This document shows positions 59,735-64,000 of a DNA stretch of 64,000 nucleotides, piece by piece; positions within the stretch are counted from its first letter, which is position 1, and each line of letters begins with the position of its first letter. The stretch covers positions 37,499,187 through 37,563,186 of the forward strand of contig NC_088301.1 in NCBI RefSeq assembly GCF_032854445.1, given 5' to 3'. The notes below the pieces were generated by a model. It was given only the letters and a program-made list of their open reading frames with translations. It did not search any database and was not told the origin of the DNA. This DNA comes from Liolophura sinensis (Eukaryota; Mollusca; Polyplacophora; Chitonida; Chitonidae). Both the position numbers and the translations under genes were made by a program.

Positions 59735-61600
59735 ATGGGATTTGTTCATTCAGTGAATCACTTATACTCACCGTTCAAAGGAGTGTCTTTTTTTTTCTCG
59801 AACTTAGATGTCAGAGGTCAATCTGAATCTGGGGATTCATTTGGGGAAAGCTATGGGTTTATTATGTCTCTAATTGGTCTCCTCCAACTGAAAACTAGGC
59901 CTCTGTTAAAGCGAAAGTGAAAACAGTGTTGAGCGTAAAATCTCAATCAAGAGAAGGTTGTCTTCTACTTCAGTTCACTGAGTCATTGTCCTGACTATAT
60001 ATTCTATTGCACACGAAGGGAAATTAATGTTTGCAACATACGGTATTTCTTATGTTTATTATGTAAAAATGCACTTTCATTAACACATAAAGGCCTTAAA
60101 ATGATACTATAATGCCAACTTAAGTTTTTCTGATAAGAAATTAACTTTATAAAATACAATCTCTTAAAGTGCATGGTCTTGTAAGGGGGAAGAACAGGTC
60201 AGAATCAAGTGAGATCAGTCACTTGAAAAATTCCAGTGGCTCACTTCTGCATGGAAACGTTTTTATCCTCTGTCCAAGAAGATGAGAGAGTTTGGGAAAG
60301 ACCATCCAGTTGTGTACTGCACTGAGTATATGTCTTGTGTACTTAAATCATACAGTTAGCAAGGGAATCATCTGAATCTCTCACTTTCAAGATGTACGCA
60401 GAATGTTCAAGTATATTCAAAATATCTTTTTTTTTTTACTTCTTTTCTCTAGTGGACTATTTCTGTTTCTTATTTTTTAGCCTGTTATTCTCATGTAAGG
60501 TGCATGTCACTGCATTGTAATCAGCTCTTCGCACTAAGCAGGGTAGGCTCTTAAAACTCACAGATTTTGTCGTGCACACTTTCAAAAAGGTTCAAGATGA
60601 GCACACCATCTCCAGTTGATTGGCTAAATCACGTTTTTTCCTTATCTTTACTCATGCAATACTTGGACAATTTCTTAACCAACATAATCAATCCTGCAGG
60701 GAAGAAGAGAGTAATATGTGCATTTCTTCCCATTCGAAAAAGCAATGCCATGTTGACAGTTGACTTGACCCCCCGGCTGCTTTTAAAAGAATCGTTTCTC
60801 ACAGCAAATTAATTTGACATTTTCAACTCTAAACATGCTCAAAAAAATGTGAATTTCAGGCCCGTGAAACCACATGAAACATGAAACCATGCCTTATTCT
60901 TTGTAAAGAAATATTTTAGTTATCACGAGTAAATGCGAACAGGCCAAGTATAGGCCTATCTCTTCATCTGTCTGAAGCTTACTAGTGCAGTTGCTCTCTG
61001 CATATCAATAACTAGCGTATAGCCATTTTAGTAAATATTTCATTCGTCTGTTCGAATTAATTTTTCCGTACACTTGGAAGTAAATTAAATTCCAATAGTA
61101 ATGCGCACTTCGATTCTTAAATTCACGGCAGTTTCTGTGTTCATCACACCATAAACAAACTCTGCAAGAATTTTGCCATTGCATAACATATATATCGTCA
61201 AGATCTGATTAGTTGCTGATGTTTTAAAGAATGACAGCCTCCCAGGGCACTCAATTGGCTGGACTTTTCATTGGTGTAGTGCATAGAGAGGTGTGGAAGC
61301 GTGAATTGCACACTGCCTTGTTTAGTAAGATCACCTGTACTTTTCCAGCCGACTCTAATTGGGCGATGGTGTTATAAATAGAAGGCTTCCTTCACTCAAG
61401 CAGCTTAACTACAATCTTTTTAGTGAAATGGCCTTGAGCACGATATAAAATGCTAAGAAAGCAAATAAGTAAATACTGAACACAAGAGATGTTTTGAAAG
61501 ATTTCCGCTTAATAAACATCCACAAAAGTCAGGTCTTTTATAGGCAGGCAAGGCATATGCGTTTAATGGAGATTAAGGAGCGTAATGTACAATAAAATAA
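59735..61600. other. Intergenic, possible SINE tail near 61.4 kb
   Basis: No recognisable gene. At about 61430-61475, CCTTGAGCACGATATAAAAT followed by GCTAAGAAAGCAAATAAGTA resembles the tail of a SINE (3' domain plus A-rich end), but no head was found. Confidence 0.35.
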
Positions 61601-61616
61601 GCAAATAAAAATCTCT

Positions 61617-61946
61617 CTAGGCTTTGGGGTCACCAAGAAACTTACGCACAAAAGTTACGAAAATTTGTTGTGTAGATTTCAACTTATTGTGTGAGCAAGA
61701 CAAAGAGCGCATAGCAGTTGTACTGGGAAACGTATGGGATGAAAGCACCGATAAATTAAGGTATCTCACTATATTAGCGAGTCCCATCGAAGAAAGGCTT
61801 CTTGCAAGTTTGGTGAAGACACATTGAATATAATTGTCAACAAATGAAGCCAAGAGCAGCCAGATGAAGGCTGTGAAAGAGGCAAAAACGGGCGAATTCG
61901 CCAGTACTTTTGTGATTGGTGATTTGTGCCGTATTCTCGCCCGCAC
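61617..61946 (-). CDS. Unassigned open frame
   Basis: A 109-codon open frame on the minus strand, overlapped on the plus strand by a 67-codon frame (61624-61827). I do not recognise either product. The minus-strand protein has a hydrophobic patch (about residues 20-37, FASFTAFIWLLLASF) and no clear domain. It lacks visible flanking exons. It could be a fragment of a mobile element read on either strand, or chance. Low confidence that it is a gene. Confidence 0.15.
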   Translation of the reverse strand: MRARIRHKSPITKVLANSPVFASFTAFIWLLLASFVDNYIQCVFTKLARSLSSMGLANIVRYLNLSVLSSHTFPSTTAMRSLSCSHNKLKSTQQIFVTFVRKFLGDPKA

Positions 61947-61949
61947 TTA

Positions 61950-64000
61950 CTTGGTCTTACTATACAAACAACCTGAAGTATGTCCAAAAAATGCAGTCAT
62001 CTATGCAGTTGTAGAGAGATGTGTGTATACATATCTAGTTATAATGAAGTGAATCCAAAATCTGCAAAATGCGAACAAAGCATATACAACATAAGTACAG
62101 CAAGGTGCAGACAAACGGACAGATGGAAGCACGTAAGTATAAATCGAGGCACGACTTTCGATTCATCTGCTAGAGTAAGTTCCCATGCACGGGCTCAGCA
62201 CAGAGAAGATGTGTGTGTCAACGTATTCAAAGGAGTGGAGTGGAAAGTGGGAAGGGGTAGGATTAAGCAGGATGTGTCCCATTACTTTACACTCTTTTTT
62301 TCATTAAATCACATTATTACAGAACCAAAAAATGTCATAAACATCACGCGGACTTCTTAACCCTCTTGTCCCTTCCTTGTAATATGCCTACATGAGTGTC
62401 CAGTGCGTAAAAAAAGTGAAAAACAAACGACGACGACGGAGAAAAGTTTTACTTTCCAAATATTGTGGTTTATATAGTATTGCTTTTAAAGTCAAGTTAT
62501 ACAAATATTTCAGTCAGAAGATTTAATGCTTCCTCAATAATACATACAAAAGCCCATTCAACAGAAAGTTTCTGTGAAATACGTGCAGTACAAAAAAGCA
62601 TGCCTTGTGAATTTTATTTTATTACGCACCAATCGGTTACCGTACCGGTTAATGATAACTTTCCACTAAGGTAGCTGTTTGAATCCAATTATTTGTATGG
62701 ATCTGTCTTTGTCTGAAATAGTTTTGGTAATGTGTCTTGGATATTGTAATTTAGACTTCATGTTAGGCCGGAGCTTTATTAATAATATACAGATCTCCGC
62801 CCGGTATCCTAAACGTAGATCTCAGAGAGCCAGTGCTTACGTCTGTTCAATAGCCATCATTGAATAGTATGAAATAAAGTCATGGGGACGCTGTATTTTT
62901 AAGACCCATGCATCAAATAAATGGTCAGGGATTTTTAAATGAAGCTGAGATAAAGACTGTATGGATCATGTAGTCTGACTTTCCTTGCACAAGCACGATT
63001 TCTTCCACTGATGAAGTAGGTAGCAGCGCTACAACTTGTAGCAAATGTGCACATATTAATTACTATCTAAGGCACCCGAATGCGTTCCCACCTGACTGAG
63101 ACAACCTGAAACTCTTTGCAGAAGCCTGTATTCGGTACTTCCCATGCATTTTGTATATTGTGTAACTAGATGTTTCTTATCCAAAAACGAAGTTTGAACC
63201 CCGTTGCATTTCAAAACAGACGTGTAGACTTACAGTTGACGCGCATATTTGACATCACTTTGCACATGGAAAAGGAATCAAAATGAACAGAAAGTAATTT
63301 AAAGTAGAGCATCGTCTTGTTTGGAATTGCATATAAAACAATCCATAGATTTTCTATAAGAATTTCAATATACATGTATGTTGCGAAAATTTTAAACCAA
63401 AAAATCTTGTTATCAACAAAGAGAAGTATGCATTAATTCCATGATTAGGAAAGGGATAATTTAAAAAAAAGTTCTGGGTTCTTTCGAACCCAACGCCTTC
63501 CCCTTGTGTGCATATTTGCAGTATTCCTACGCAGAGCTTTCAGGTTTCAGTCAATATAGCCTGTACGAGATTAAATCACGGTGAAATGAATGGTTTAATG
63601 ACACAAAGGACCAGCACAAAACCGTTAAAATCGCGCATGTGGCTTTGTGGCTTTAAGGTAAATTATCAATTGACAGTTTGCAAGTATACGTTATATAATG
63701 CATAGCCTCATGAATGGGCATACAAATAGGGGAATCAAATGTAGCCTATACGGCTTTCAGTAGTCAAGTAGAGTGCTTTCCAACAGCTGGGTAACTGTAT
63801 GTCTAATTCTTATTGATCTACAAGATGTGAAAGGGATTTGGTTGTATTTCTTTGAAAAGGGGCCAACATTGGATAAAGAAGGTATATACTGGGGAAACCA
63901 AAACTTGAAACAAAGTCTTTATCGTTTAGCACAGAACCAAACTGATCAGAATCAGAAAATTACAATGGGTGCGAAAGTATCTGGTGTAAGCTTAGTGTCA
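61950..64000. other. Intergenic, nothing recognised
   Basis: AT-rich sequence up to the window edge with only short open frames that show no family features. Confidence 0.4.

Overview
This is a piece of an animal nuclear genome: AT-rich, intron-rich genes with GT..AG splice sites, poly(A) signals and many kinds of decayed transposable element. The short interspersed repeats have a tRNA-like head and a shared 3' part containing TTCTTGAGTACGGCGTAAAA. That resembles the V-SINE/RUDI type known from molluscs, so I infer a mollusc or a close lophotrochozoan relative. I cannot name a species.

Layout. Positions 1-33 kb hold no confidently recognised host gene. They contain tandem arrays (47-bp units at 6.7 kb, 95-bp units at 7.4 kb, 22-bp units at 12.4 kb), a decayed LINE on the minus strand (9.37-11.97 kb) and an internally deleted Tc1/mariner-type element (16.85-17.42 kb). 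They also contain a dispersed ~360-bp repeat family arranged partly as an inverted repeat near 19 kb, a broken Ty3/gypsy-type LTR retrotransposon (21.06-25.96 kb), a duplicated reverse-transcriptase-related fragment (27.7-28.2 kb) and several SINEs.

Two host genes lie head-to-tail on the plus strand. HMGCS1, cytosolic hydroxymethylglutaryl-CoA synthase of the mevalonate pathway, has eight coding exons at 33333-37106. The exons join into an intact 502-residue protein with all three catalytic residues. HAUS3, a subunit of the augmin complex that drives microtubule branching in the spindle, has thirteen coding exons at 42824-59453. Every splice site is present, but the reading frame needs three single-base corrections, each next to a short homopolymer. 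This suggests assembly errors rather than gene death. The two genes have no known functional link; they are simply neighbours.

The HAUS3 introns hold a 1.56-kb terminal-inverted-repeat element with a 5-bp target duplication, two MITEs flanked by TTAA, several SINEs and a 200-N assembly gap. From 59.7 kb to the end I see no recognisable gene. I found no evidence of a new multi-gene system. The most useful observations are the HAUS3 frame problem and the mobile-element families, some of which may be uncatalogued.
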